A stretch of 64,000 nucleotides of DNA, from contig JACRCV010000118.1 of NCBI GenBank assembly GCA_016218825.1, positions 1-64,000 of the forward strand, read 5' to 3'. Position 1 is the first letter of the stretch. Every line of letters begins with the position of its first letter. The notes under the pieces were generated by a model. The model saw only the letters and a list, made by a program, of their open reading frames with translations, was not told the DNA's origin and made no database searches. A program made the translations under genes and the position numbers. This document shows positions 16,138 through 24,047 of the stretch, piece by piece. The stretch comes from Deltaproteobacteria bacterium. Lineage in GTDB: Bacteria > Myxococcota > XYA12-FULL-58-9.

Positions 16138-17436
16138 ATGCCGCACCTGGTGATCGTCGACCCGCGGGACACCGAAAAAGCGCTGCCGCTCGATCGCCCG
16201 GAGTATTTCCTCGGCCGGGATCCGACCTGCGAGATCGTGCTCGCCGACAAGAAGGTCTCGCGACGGCACGCGCGCTTGTTCCTCAAGGCCGGGGCCTACT
16301 TCATCGAGGACCTCGGCAGCGCCAACGGCATCCTGTTGAACGCCAAGCCGGTCGCCGGGCCGCTGCGGCTGGTGCCCGGGATGTTGCTCGACGTCGGCGG
16401 CTTCAAGGTCCGGCTCGAGCCGGATCCGGCGGTCGCGGGCGGCGCCGACGAGATCTTCTCGCTGGTCGGCCACACCCCGCCCTACCTCGACCAGTCCTTC
16501 ATGCTGCCGGCCGGCAACCTCGAGATCGGCCGGGTGGACGGCAACGCCATCGCCATCCCCGACGCCTCGGTGTCGCGGTCGCACGCCCGCCTCGAGGTGA
16601 GCGCCGAGGGCGTCGTCGTCGTCGATCTCGAGAGCAGCAACGGCACCTTCGTCAACGACGCTCGGGTCGGGCGGCGGGCGTTGTTGCCCGGGGACCGGCT
16701 GCGCTTCGGCAACGTCGAGTTCGAGCTGCTGCGCGCCGGCCACACCGCGGCGGCCGGGGCCCCGGCGCGGCTGTGGGTCCGTTTTCTCCGCCTCGACCGC
16801 CCGATCCAGATCGCGGTGGTCATCGGCCTGATGACCTTGGCGCTGCTCGTCACCACGCTCATCATCGGCCTGTCGCGCGCCGGCCGCGCCCCGAGCCGCC
16901 CGGCGCCGCAGACCCCGGAGGAGGCCTACGAGCTCGCGATCAGCGACGGCCTGAAGGCGGCACGCGAGCAGATGGCGAAGAACGCCTGGCTCGAGGCGCA
17001 GGCCTCGTTCCAGCGGGTCCTCGACAAGGATCCGATCGATCGCGAGGCGCGTCGCGGGCTCGCCGAGGCCCAGGACAACGTCCGCGACCAGCAGACCGTC
17101 GCCGCGGCGAAGGCGGCGCTCGACGGCAATCGGCCCGCGGACGCGATCCGCAAGCTCAAGCTCCTGCCGCCCGGGAGCGTCTACACCAACGTCGCCCAGG
17201 ACCTGATGGGGCGGGCCCGAGCCGCGACCGCTCAGGCCGAGCTCGCCCGCGCGACCGAGGCCTGCAAGCACGCCGATTACAGGGAGTGCCACAACCGCGC
17301 CATCACCTCCTTGGAGGTCGACCCGAGCTCGGCGGCGGCGCAGGCGCTGGTGAGCGAGGCCGAGGCCGCGATGAAGGCGCGGCGGGTGCCGTTTGTGCCT
17401 TGGGTGGGGACGGGGCGGACGGGGGGGCGACCGTAA
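16138..17436 (+). CDS. double-FHA, single-TM, TPR-like protein
   Basis: 432 residues. FHA domain 1 at about 20-78 (YFLGRDPTCEIVLADKKVSR, RHARL, SANGILLN). FHA domain 2 at about 128-190 (LEIGRVDGNAIAIPDASVSR, SHARLEV, SSNGTFVND). A transmembrane helix at about 222-244 is followed by an alpha-helical TPR-like region (about 262-430; AYELAISDGLKAAREQMAKN, EAQASFQRVLDKDPIDREAR). The topology implies cytoplasmic FHA domains reading phosphothreonine signals and a periplasmic TPR segment. It lies 36 bp after FHA-CpaF in the same direction, so it is probably a regulator or scaffold for that secretion block; the pairing is inferred from order and shared FHA domains. Confidence 0.85.
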   Translation: MPHLVIVDPRDTEKALPLDRPEYFLGRDPTCEIVLADKKVSRRHARLFLKAGAYFIEDLGSANGILLNAKPVAGPLRLVPGMLLDVGGFKVRLEPDPAVAGGADEIFSLVGHTPPYLDQSFMLPAGNLEIGRVDGNAIAIPDASVSRSHARLEVSAEGVVVVDLESSNGTFVNDARVGRRALLPGDRLRFGNVEFELLRAGHTAAAGAPARLWVRFLRLDRPIQIAVVIGLMTLALLVTTLIIGLSRAGRAPSRPAPQTPEEAYELAISDGLKAAREQMAKNAWLEAQASFQRVLDKDPIDREARRGLAEAQDNVRDQQTVAAAKAALDGNRPADAIRKLKLLPPGSVYTNVAQDLMGRARAATAQAELARATEACKHADYRECHNRAITSLEVDPSSAAAQALVSEAEAAMKARRVPFVPWVGTGRTGGRP

Positions 17437-17461
17437 GGGGTTGGGCTGATGGGTCGTGCGG

Positions 17462-20335
17462 TCACGGGAACCCGACCGGAACCGTTGCCTGACCATAGTT
17501 GTCGGCGCCCCAGCACGCCGCAGAATGGTCGGTGGCGATCCCGCACATGTGATAGATGCCGGCATCGATCAACGAGTAAGCGCCGGTGGGCTGGACGGAC
17601 GCGGCGCCGTCGCCCCAACAAACGACGTTGTCGTCCGAGACCCGGATCGCGCAGGCGAAACCGTGACCGACTGTGACTGCCTTGTAGGCTCCGGCGGGGA
17701 CACCCGACGTCAGGTGGCGGGCATCCTCATCCCCCCAGCAGACCAGCGTGGCGTCGTCGCGGATCGCACAGGTCGTGTGAAGGCGCGCCGCGATCCCAAC
17801 GTAGCTCCCGGTGGTCGGGGCAACGGTCTGCCCGAGGTGATTCAGGCCCCAGCACGCGATCGAGCCGTCGGTAACGATCGCGCAAGTGTGGTGCTCGCCG
17901 CACGCGATCTTCGTGAACGCGCCGCTCGGTGCCAGCGACTCACCGTAGAGGTCCCCGAACGTCCAACTCGGAACGCACACGCTGGCGCCGCCGGTTCGCA
18001 CCACGCACGCGTGAGAGCCTCCGACGCACACGTCGGAGACCCCCGACGATCGTTCCAGCATCGACTGGTCCGTGAACCCGGCGCCCCAGCAGCGCACCTG
18101 GAAATCCTGCGTCAGTCCGCAGAGCGAAGGCGAGTCCCAGCGCTCGGACATTCGAACCTTCTGCCAGACCCGCCCGGCCGGACCGCCGTTCAACCCCGAT
18201 GAGCTCCACCCCCAGCAGGCCACCGTGCCATCCGCGCGCACGCCGCACGAGGAACGTCCACCGGCGGCGACTTGCGGTTCGTGGAACGTGGACCAGCACT
18301 GGTATTCCTCGGGAACCGAGCAGTCCACCACGCACCGGCCGGTGCTGCAGGTGACGCCGTCGCAGGGCACGTATCCCGTGGAAATCCAGACTGCGTCATT
18401 GGCTGGGGCCAGCGACAGCCGCGCCGCAAACGCCTCGATCTTGCATTCGCTGAGTGGGTTGTCATGGATGGAGATCCAACCCGAGACCGAGTCCAAGGCA
18501 GACAAGCCGAGGTCAACGAGAGCTGCGTTGCCAGCGAGGTCGAGATAGCTCACCGTCTGGAGCAATGAGAAGCCGGCGAGAGTGGGCAGGCTCGAATTGT
18601 CGGACAAGGTGAAGGAGCCCGGAATAGTGGAGAGTTGCGGCACGCTCAGCGAGGTCAGCGCCGGCATTCCCCGCACCGAGAACGAGGCCTGCACGTTAGC
18701 CAGCGCCGGCAGACTGAGGCCGGTCAGCGTCTGCACCGACGTCCATGCCATGTCGTGCACCACTCGGAGCGCCGCGAGGTCGACCGTGCCGATATTCGAA
18801 CCGGAAACCCGCCAGCCGCCGCCGACATGGTCGAGCGCCGGAAACGAGAGCTCCGACAACTGGACGGTCTCGATCCCGACGTCGCCGCTCACCCCCACAA
18901 GAGTCGGGATTGAAATCGACATGTTGGTCAGCCCGTTGAGATACACGCCGCCTCCGACGCTTGCGAGCAAGGGCAGGTCAACGACGGTTTGGTCGAGCGC
19001 TGCGAGCTGCACCCCGCTCGCGACATCCGTGAGGACCGGGAACGACAACACCGCGTCTTCCGTCGCGCCGACACCGACGGAGATGCCGTTCAGCACCAAC
19101 CAGCCCGCGGCCTCAAGCACCGGGAAATCAACGTCCGGGGACTCCAGGCTCGACAGCTGAACGGCCCCGCCGACCTCGACGAGGGCGCCGAGTACGATCG
19201 ATAGCTGCTTGATGCCAACCAGCGCGAACATCGAAGCGACATCGTGGAGACTCGACAAGCCCAAGGATGCGACCTGCCCGCTATGGAGGTAGAAGTAGCC
19301 ACCGACCGAAACGAGGCCCGACGCGTCGAACGAGGTCAGGGCAGACGCGTTGACATCCAGGTTCCGACCCACCTCTGTGAGCTTGGGCAATTCGATCGCT
19401 GCAAGTACCGCAGAGTCGTCGACATCGAGCTCGCCGCCGATCTTCAGGAGGTTCGGCAGCCGCACCGCGGTCAAACCATTCGCCCGCACGATCAGATCGC
19501 CGGTGATCTCCTGGTAGCTGCTGAGGGCCGCCAAATCCATGTCGTTAGCGATCGTGAAGCTGCCGGTCAGCACCGTGCCGCGCGGCAAGCCGTTGCACAC
19601 CGTCGAGCTGGTCGTGATCTCGGTGTCCTGCAGCTGCCCGTCATCGTTCACATCAACGCCGGAATTCACCGTCGTGCCGCCGTTTGGACAGGAGTCCGAC
19701 GGAGACGTGGTGTCGAGCCGAAGCAAGACGGTCGCGCCGTCCTGACCGGCAGCACCGTCCGCGCCGTTGCACAACGTCGAGGTGGCCGTGATCTCGGTGC
19801 TCTGCAGCTGCCTGTCTTCGTTCACATCGACGCCGGAGCTCACCGTCGTGCCGCCATTCGGACAGGAGCCCGAAGGGGGCGTCGTATCGAGGCGGATCAA
19901 GACGGTCGCGCCGTCCTGGCCGTCCTGGCCGTCGGCGCCGCTGCAAACGTTCTGCGTCGTCTGCACCTCGTCGCTGCTCAGGACTCCGTCATCGTTGACG
20001 TCGAGGCCTGCCTCTACTCGCGTCCCACCGCCGGGACAAGCGGCGCCGGCGTCGATCGGCGTCGTCGTGACGAGGGTGTCGTGGCCATCGGCGCCATTGG
20101 TGCCGTGGCAGACGACCACGGTGTCCTGGATCTCGACGTCCTCCAATAGGCCGTTGCCGTTCTGGTCAATGCCTTGCGCCAGCACGACGCCGCCGTTCGG
20201 GCAGTCGCTCACCGAAGCCTCGCCGAGGACCCTCGTCATCCCGCTCGAGGGCGCGGTTGAGACACCGCTCGGCGCTCCCCCGCCGCAGCTCGCCAACAGA
20301 ATTGCCGTGAGACAAGCGCCAGATCGCAGCTTCAT
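17462..20335 (-). CDS. mosaic lipoprotein: Cys/EF-hand-like repeats, leucine-rich middle, RCC1-like repeats
   Basis: 957 residues. Lipobox AILLASC. Residues about 40-245 hold four copies of a roughly 50-residue unit, C-P-N-G-G-x(4-6)-G-x-D-x-N-x-D/N-G-x-L-x(3)-E-I, ending V-C-N/S-G; I believe this is the DUF7151-type repeat. Residues about 250-640 are leucine-rich, receptor-L-like beta-solenoid turns (LPNLLKIGGELDVDDSAVL, FPVLEAAGWLVLNGI). The C-terminal about 300 residues contain about seven RCC1/BLIP-II-like turns with C-x-I-x(5-8)-CWG (CAIVTDGSIACWG, CAIRDDATLVCWG). Lipidation plus three binding-type repeat families suggest a surface recognition or adhesion protein, which is inference. The gene is less GC-rich than its neighbours and is divergent from a response regulator gene. 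Confidence 0.8.
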   Translation of the reverse strand: MKLRSGACLTAILLASCGGGAPSGVSTAPSSGMTRVLGEASVSDCPNGGVVLAQGIDQNGNGLLEDVEIQDTVVVCHGTNGADGHDTLVTTTPIDAGAACPGGGTRVEAGLDVNDDGVLSSDEVQTTQNVCSGADGQDGQDGATVLIRLDTTPPSGSCPNGGTTVSSGVDVNEDRQLQSTEITATSTLCNGADGAAGQDGATVLLRLDTTSPSDSCPNGGTTVNSGVDVNDDGQLQDTEITTSSTVCNGLPRGTVLTGSFTIANDMDLAALSSYQEITGDLIVRANGLTAVRLPNLLKIGGELDVDDSAVLAAIELPKLTEVGRNLDVNASALTSFDASGLVSVGGYFYLHSGQVASLGLSSLHDVASMFALVGIKQLSIVLGALVEVGGAVQLSSLESPDVDFPVLEAAGWLVLNGISVGVGATEDAVLSFPVLTDVASGVQLAALDQTVVDLPLLASVGGGVYLNGLTNMSISIPTLVGVSGDVGIETVQLSELSFPALDHVGGGWRVSGSNIGTVDLAALRVVHDMAWTSVQTLTGLSLPALANVQASFSVRGMPALTSLSVPQLSTIPGSFTLSDNSSLPTLAGFSLLQTVSYLDLAGNAALVDLGLSALDSVSGWISIHDNPLSECKIEAFAARLSLAPANDAVWISTGYVPCDGVTCSTGRCVVDCSVPEEYQCWSTFHEPQVAAGGRSSCGVRADGTVACWGWSSSGLNGGPAGRVWQKVRMSERWDSPSLCGLTQDFQVRCWGAGFTDQSMLERSSGVSDVCVGGSHACVVRTGGASVCVPSWTFGDLYGESLAPSGAFTKIACGEHHTCAIVTDGSIACWGLNHLGQTVAPTTGSYVGIAARLHTTCAIRDDATLVCWGDEDARHLTSGVPAGAYKAVTVGHGFACAIRVSDDNVVCWGDGAASVQPTGAYSLIDAGIYHMCGIATDHSAACWGADNYGQATVPVGFP

Positions 20336-20413
20336 GACCGCTCCGCGTTCGCCAAAGGTGAAGGGTGGGTCGCACCAACCCCAACCGTCTAACGCACATC
20401 CCGGGAGCGTGTC

Positions 20414-20434
20414 TTGACGTCAACAATGACGTCA
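20414..20434. promoter_or_regulatory. tandem TGACGTCA palindromes in a divergent promoter region
   Basis: Two perfect 8-bp palindromes TGACGTCA at 20415-20422 and 20427-20434, separated by ACAA (12 bp centre to centre, close to one helical turn). The first extends to TTGACGTCAA. The pair sits between the mosaic lipoprotein (starts 20335, minus) and the response regulator (starts 20521, plus), the expected place for a dimeric regulator binding twice on one DNA face. Confidence 0.55.
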
Positions 20435-20520
20435 GCGAGCCTCGCCCGCTGGTCGTGGATGCTTGCCCAGCGCCTCCGACGGCTGATAGTCCGACCATCG
20501 AGAAGACCCACGGGAGCGGC

Positions 20521-21129
20521 GTGAACAGTCTCGAAATCCTCATCGTTGACGACTGCGTGCCCTTCTGCCGCACCGCGGCGCGCCTCGTCAGACGCCTGGG
20601 GCACAAAGCCGAGGTTGCACACCGCCTCGCCGAGGCCCGATCGAGGCTCGCTCTGTCGCCGGGATTCGACATCGTGCTCGTCGATCTCAAGCTCCCCGAT
20701 GGTTGGGGCGCGAGTCTTCTCGATATCCTGGGCGCGGCGACGCCGAAGCCGATCGTGGTCGTCGTCTCGGGATACCTCGATGCCGAGACCGCGCTCGATA
20801 TCGCGGGGCGGTGCGACCTGACCGTGCCGAAGCCGCTCGCCTGTCCGACGATCCTGAAGTTGGTCGAGACCGTCACGAAGCTCCGGGCGCGTCCCCTGGT
20901 TGGGGCCTGGCTTCGCGATCGCTATCGCCTGAGCGGGCAGGAGATCGCAGTCGTAGAAACCGCATCCGGAGGCAAGACCATCAAAGCCACCGCGGCCGCG
21001 CTCCAATGCCGGCCGTGCACCGTCATCGGCTACTGGCGGCGCGTGTTCAAGAAGATGGGGTGCCACTCGCAGCGCGAGGTGCTCGCCGTCGTGCATGCCA
21101 GAACGGAATCGGGAGGCGTGCCAACCTAG
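20521..21129 (+). CDS. orphan response regulator, receiver plus LuxR-like HTH
   Basis: 202 residues. The receiver domain (about 1-120) keeps the key residues: acidic pair in ILIVDDC, phosphoacceptor Asp in IVLVDLKLPDG, Ser in VVVSGY and Lys in VPKPL. The C-terminal domain (about 135-200; LSGQEIAVVETASGGKTIKA, TVIGYWRRVFKKMGC) is a GerE/LuxR-like helix-turn-helix. No histidine kinase is adjacent, so its partner is elsewhere. I chose GTG at 20521 because GGGAG precedes it and the receiver begins immediately; the open frame reaches back to 20365 but would put about 50 disordered residues before it. It could control the divergent lipoprotein through the paired TGACGTCA boxes. Confidence 0.82.
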   Translation: MNSLEILIVDDCVPFCRTAARLVRRLGHKAEVAHRLAEARSRLALSPGFDIVLVDLKLPDGWGASLLDILGAATPKPIVVVVSGYLDAETALDIAGRCDLTVPKPLACPTILKLVETVTKLRARPLVGAWLRDRYRLSGQEIAVVETASGGKTIKATAAALQCRPCTVIGYWRRVFKKMGCHSQREVLAVVHARTESGGVPT

Positions 21130-21137
21130 ACGAGCCG

Positions 21138-21160
21138 CCGCTCGGCCGCAGGCCGAGCGG
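21138..21160 (+). terminator. 10-bp hairpin after the response regulator gene
   Basis: CCGCTCGGCC-GCA-GGCCGAGCGG is a perfect 10-bp stem with a 3-nt loop, 8 nt after the stop codon. It lies between convergent genes and can serve both strands. There is no T-tract in either direction, so termination efficiency is uncertain. Confidence 0.55.
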
Positions 21161-21274
21161 GGCGCCCAGATGAAGGCCTCGCATCCAATCCGCGTCTTGC
21201 TTCACGCGCGGCGCTGCAACTGCACCCACCGCGAATCGGCCCACCCTGATGATCGCGGGACGCCGAACCTCGAC

Positions 21275-22720
21275 TCAGAAAGTGCGGGCACCATGCGCGC
21301 CGATGCTGTAGCAGAGCTGCAGCGTCACGCCGTGGACCAGCCGCGACGACAGCCAGGGCGCGTCGGTGGCGTCGTACTGTAAGCGCAAAAGCGACAGCTC
21401 GGAAGGCGCGAAGCCCAGGGCCACCGACCCTTTGCGCTCCCGGCGACTGACCCCCGCCGCCCGCGGCGTCGCGCCCGGCAACGCGTCGCCGTCGACGACG
21501 CTGGCGCGCAGCGCGGCGCTGACTTGCGCCACGACGTGCACCACGACGTCCGAGTACACCCCCCAGTCGACCCACAGGCTCGCGGGAAACTGCCGCCGCC
21601 GCACCATCCCTTCGCTCTGCCAGCTGAGCGCGAAGCCGCTGCCGCCGGCGGTCGGCGCGAAGCGCAGCAACAGGTCGGCGCCGTAGATCTCGGTCTTGAG
21701 GCTCGCGGCCTGACCGCTCGGACCGAAGGCGCCGCTGCCGCCGGCCTGCAACGACCACTGACCGGAGAAGGGCACGCGGGCCTCGAGCCTGCCGACCCAG
21801 AGCAGATCGTGAACGCCGCCCACCCCGAAGGTCTGCCCCGCCTCGACGACCTGCTGCGGCTCCGAGGTCAAGCCGGCGCCGCCCACGTCCCGGCTGTTGT
21901 GCGCGTTCGCCGACGCCTTGAGATGAAACGGCAGCGGCGCGACCCAGCTGAGCTGCGCCCCGGCCGGACTCCACGGCCGGCTGCCGAGGAAACGCGCCAC
22001 CACCGTCGGCTGGTTGACGAACGCCCAGGCGTGCGCGTGCTGCTCGTTCATGCGCCCGAAGGACGTGGCGTACTTGCCCGCCTTCACCTCCAGGTTGCCC
22101 CACAGACCACGGGTCGCGGCGTAGGCCTCCTCGACCTCGACCCCTGCCTCGCTCATGTGGATGAAGGCGGCGGCGCGCAAAGCGGCGTCGACGTCGGCCT
22201 CGAGCCCCAGCTCCACCTGCTGCAGCGTGAAGCCGTCCCGATCCGGGTTGGGGCCGCCAAGCCCCGGCCGCGCCCCCGCCGAGCGCCACGCGAACGCGCC
22301 CAGACCGACGAGGCTGATGCGCGGCAACACCTTGGCATCGTCGCCGACCTCGCCGCCGTTGCCGCCGCCACCGAGCGGAGCCGCCGGCAGAGCGGCTGCC
22401 TGGCCGGGAGCGTCCGCCGCCGGAGCGTCGGCGACCTTGGCGTCGACAGCGGCGACCGGAGGCGGCTGCGGACCCGCCGGCGTCGGTGCGTCGGGGGGAA
22501 GATCCGCCGCCAAGTCCTCGGGGGACAGACGGCACTTGCCGAGCTCCGCCTTCGGCGGCGCCAGCACGTCGTCGCAGTCGTCGAGGGTGATGGTCCGCGC
22601 CGGCGCTTGCTGGGCGGCGAGCGGCGCCGCGGTGCCGAGGCCGAGCGCCAACACCGCGACCCGGGACAGGGCACCGGCCGCAGAGCACGGCGACATCTGT
22701 CTGAGAGGCAAGACGAGCAC
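21275..22720 (-). CDS. porin-like outer-membrane beta-barrel protein
   Basis: 481 residues. A signal peptide (VAVLALGLGTAAPLAAQ) is followed by a Pro/Ala/Gly-rich spacer (to about 140) and then a barrel-like sequence. The barrel has alternating hydrophobic strands (QQVELGLEADVDAALRAAAF, LEVKAGKYATSFGRMNEQHA, SVALGFAPSELSLLRLQY) and the usual GxK-F-G-R porin-like turn. The closest look is to family members annotated as zinc-regulated or phosphate-selective-like outer-membrane proteins; substrate cannot be read. The GTG at 22720 is preferred (AAGGAA upstream); ATG at 22696 is the alternative. The frame is open much further upstream but that overlaps the polyprenyl synthase. The gene lies 110 bp downstream of the synthase on the same strand. 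Confidence 0.75.
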   Translation of the reverse strand: MLVLPLRQMSPCSAAGALSRVAVLALGLGTAAPLAAQQAPARTITLDDCDDVLAPPKAELGKCRLSPEDLAADLPPDAPTPAGPQPPPVAAVDAKVADAPAADAPGQAAALPAAPLGGGGNGGEVGDDAKVLPRISLVGLGAFAWRSAGARPGLGGPNPDRDGFTLQQVELGLEADVDAALRAAAFIHMSEAGVEVEEAYAATRGLWGNLEVKAGKYATSFGRMNEQHAHAWAFVNQPTVVARFLGSRPWSPAGAQLSWVAPLPFHLKASANAHNSRDVGGAGLTSEPQQVVEAGQTFGVGGVHDLLWVGRLEARVPFSGQWSLQAGGSGAFGPSGQAASLKTEIYGADLLLRFAPTAGGSGFALSWQSEGMVRRRQFPASLWVDWGVYSDVVVHVVAQVSAALRASVVDGDALPGATPRAAGVSRRERKGSVALGFAPSELSLLRLQYDATDAPWLSSRLVHGVTLQLCYSIGAHGARTF

Positions 22721-22830
22721 GATCGATGGTTCCTTTGTCGTCGGCGACGCGCCCTCGACCCGGCAGCAACGCCCGCCAACCGAAACGCCGCCTAGTCTGC
22801 CCAGGTCCAAAGGCCAACGCAAGCCGCGGC

Positions 22831-23853
22831 TCAGCGCGCGCCGGCGCGCGCCAGGATCGACCGAATCGGCTCGAGCATCCTGTCGACGAGCTCCGCCGCC
22901 ACCTCGCCGAGCTGCGGTGCCCGGCAGAGCGCCTCGACGGCGGCGACCGCGGCGGCGTCTCTCACGATCCGCTCGCACACCGCAGCGAGCGCCCCACCGG
23001 TGGCAAAACGCCGGCTGACCTCCTCGACGTCGGCCGCCGAGGTGTCGTCACGGCGCTTGTGGAGGATCGCCCTGAGCCAGTCGCGGTCCTCGGGGTGGAG
23101 ACCCAAGTGCTCGACCACCAGCGCGCTCACCTTGCCCTCGCGCACGTCGCCGCCCGGCGCGTCGCGGCCCTTGTCGCCGAAGAGGTCGAGCACGTCGTCC
23201 TGGATCTGGAACACGACCCCGAGGGCCCGGAACGCAGCGGCGAGCGCGGCCGCGGCGCTCGCGTCCCGCCCGGCCAACACCGCGGCGCCTTCGACCGGCA
23301 GCTCGAAGAGGCCGCTGGTCTTGCCGGCGACGACCTCGACGTACCGCTCGCGGCGGGTGTCGCAGGCGCTCGCCATCACCAGCTCCTCGGCTTGACCGCG
23401 AATGATCGTCGCCCCCCGGCGGGCCACGAGCTGACTCAAGGCCGCCTTCGCGGCCGGCGCGACCGGGATCTCGGCCACCGCCAGAAACGGGGCCAAGAAC
23501 AAGAGATCGCCGGCGTTGATCGCCTGCGCCATCCCGTGGCGCGCCCAGATGGTCGGGGCGCCGCGGCGCAGGAGATCGCCGTCTTGCAGGTCGTCGTGGA
23601 CCAAGGTCGCGTTGTGGAGCAGCTCGCACGCCGCCGCCCACCCCACGAGCGCCTCCACCGCGACGCCCTGCGCCGCGCCGGCAGCGAGCGCCAACAGCGC
23701 CCGCAGCCGCTTGCCCCCGGTGGCGAGGTGCTCGCCCGCGATCGCGCCCAGCGCCGCGCCGCCGTGGTCGCTGATGACGCGACGCATCAGGTCCGCGACC
23801 GCCGGCAAATGCCGCTCGGCGTCCGACAGCCACGTGCCTCGAGCCTTACCCAT
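22831..23853 (-). CDS. polyprenyl (trans-isoprenyl) diphosphate synthase
   Basis: 340 residues. Head-to-tail prenyltransferase with both Asp-rich Mg-diphosphate sites: first VHDDLQDGDLLRRGAPT and second FQIQDDVLDLFGDKGRD. ATGGKRLRALLALAAG binds isopentenyl diphosphate, and GKTSGLFELP is the conserved mid motif. It elongates allylic diphosphates with IPP. Chain length (farnesyl, geranylgeranyl or octaprenyl) cannot be called safely; the residues just before the first motif (CELLHNATL) are not bulky, compatible with longer chains. The ATG at 23853 has GGAGG 12 nt upstream; a TTG at 23883 is possible. Confidence 0.93.
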   Translation of the reverse strand: MGKARGTWLSDAERHLPAVADLMRRVISDHGGAALGAIAGEHLATGGKRLRALLALAAGAAQGVAVEALVGWAAACELLHNATLVHDDLQDGDLLRRGAPTIWARHGMAQAINAGDLLFLAPFLAVAEIPVAPAAKAALSQLVARRGATIIRGQAEELVMASACDTRRERYVEVVAGKTSGLFELPVEGAAVLAGRDASAAAALAAAFRALGVVFQIQDDVLDLFGDKGRDAPGGDVREGKVSALVVEHLGLHPEDRDWLRAILHKRRDDTSAADVEEVSRRFATGGALAAVCERIVRDAAAVAAVEALCRAPQLGEVAAELVDRMLEPIRSILARAGAR

Positions 23854-23931
23854 GGCCTCGTTCGTCCTCCGTGCCGGCGACAATGAAGAAGATCGGCGGC
23901 GTACACAAGGCGTCGCGGGGATCGGCGCAGT

Positions 23932-23961
23932 GTGTCACATCGGTGCGTCAGTTTGCGACAC
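23932..23961. promoter_or_regulatory. imperfect inverted repeat upstream of the FHA sigma-54 activator gene
   Basis: TGTCACA (23933-23939) and TGCGACA (23954-23960) are inverted with one mismatch over a 14-bp spacer, about 90 bp before the activator start and about 80 bp before the divergent polyprenyl synthase start. The spacing fits an upstream activator or autoregulatory site. No clear -24/-12 sigma-54 promoter was found. Confidence 0.25.
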
Positions 23962-24047
23962 CGCCGCCTTGCGCCCCCGCGATCACGCGCCCCTGCGTCG
24001 GGCACACCTCTTGAATAGGATCGGGCCAAACCCTGGAGGCCCCCAAG

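Noticed and set aside
12879-17492. 1537-codon open frame across the CpaC-CpaF-FHA genes
   Set aside because: It is an alternative frame of verified genes; the product is Arg/Gly/His/Pro-rich with no domain, typical of high-GC shadows.
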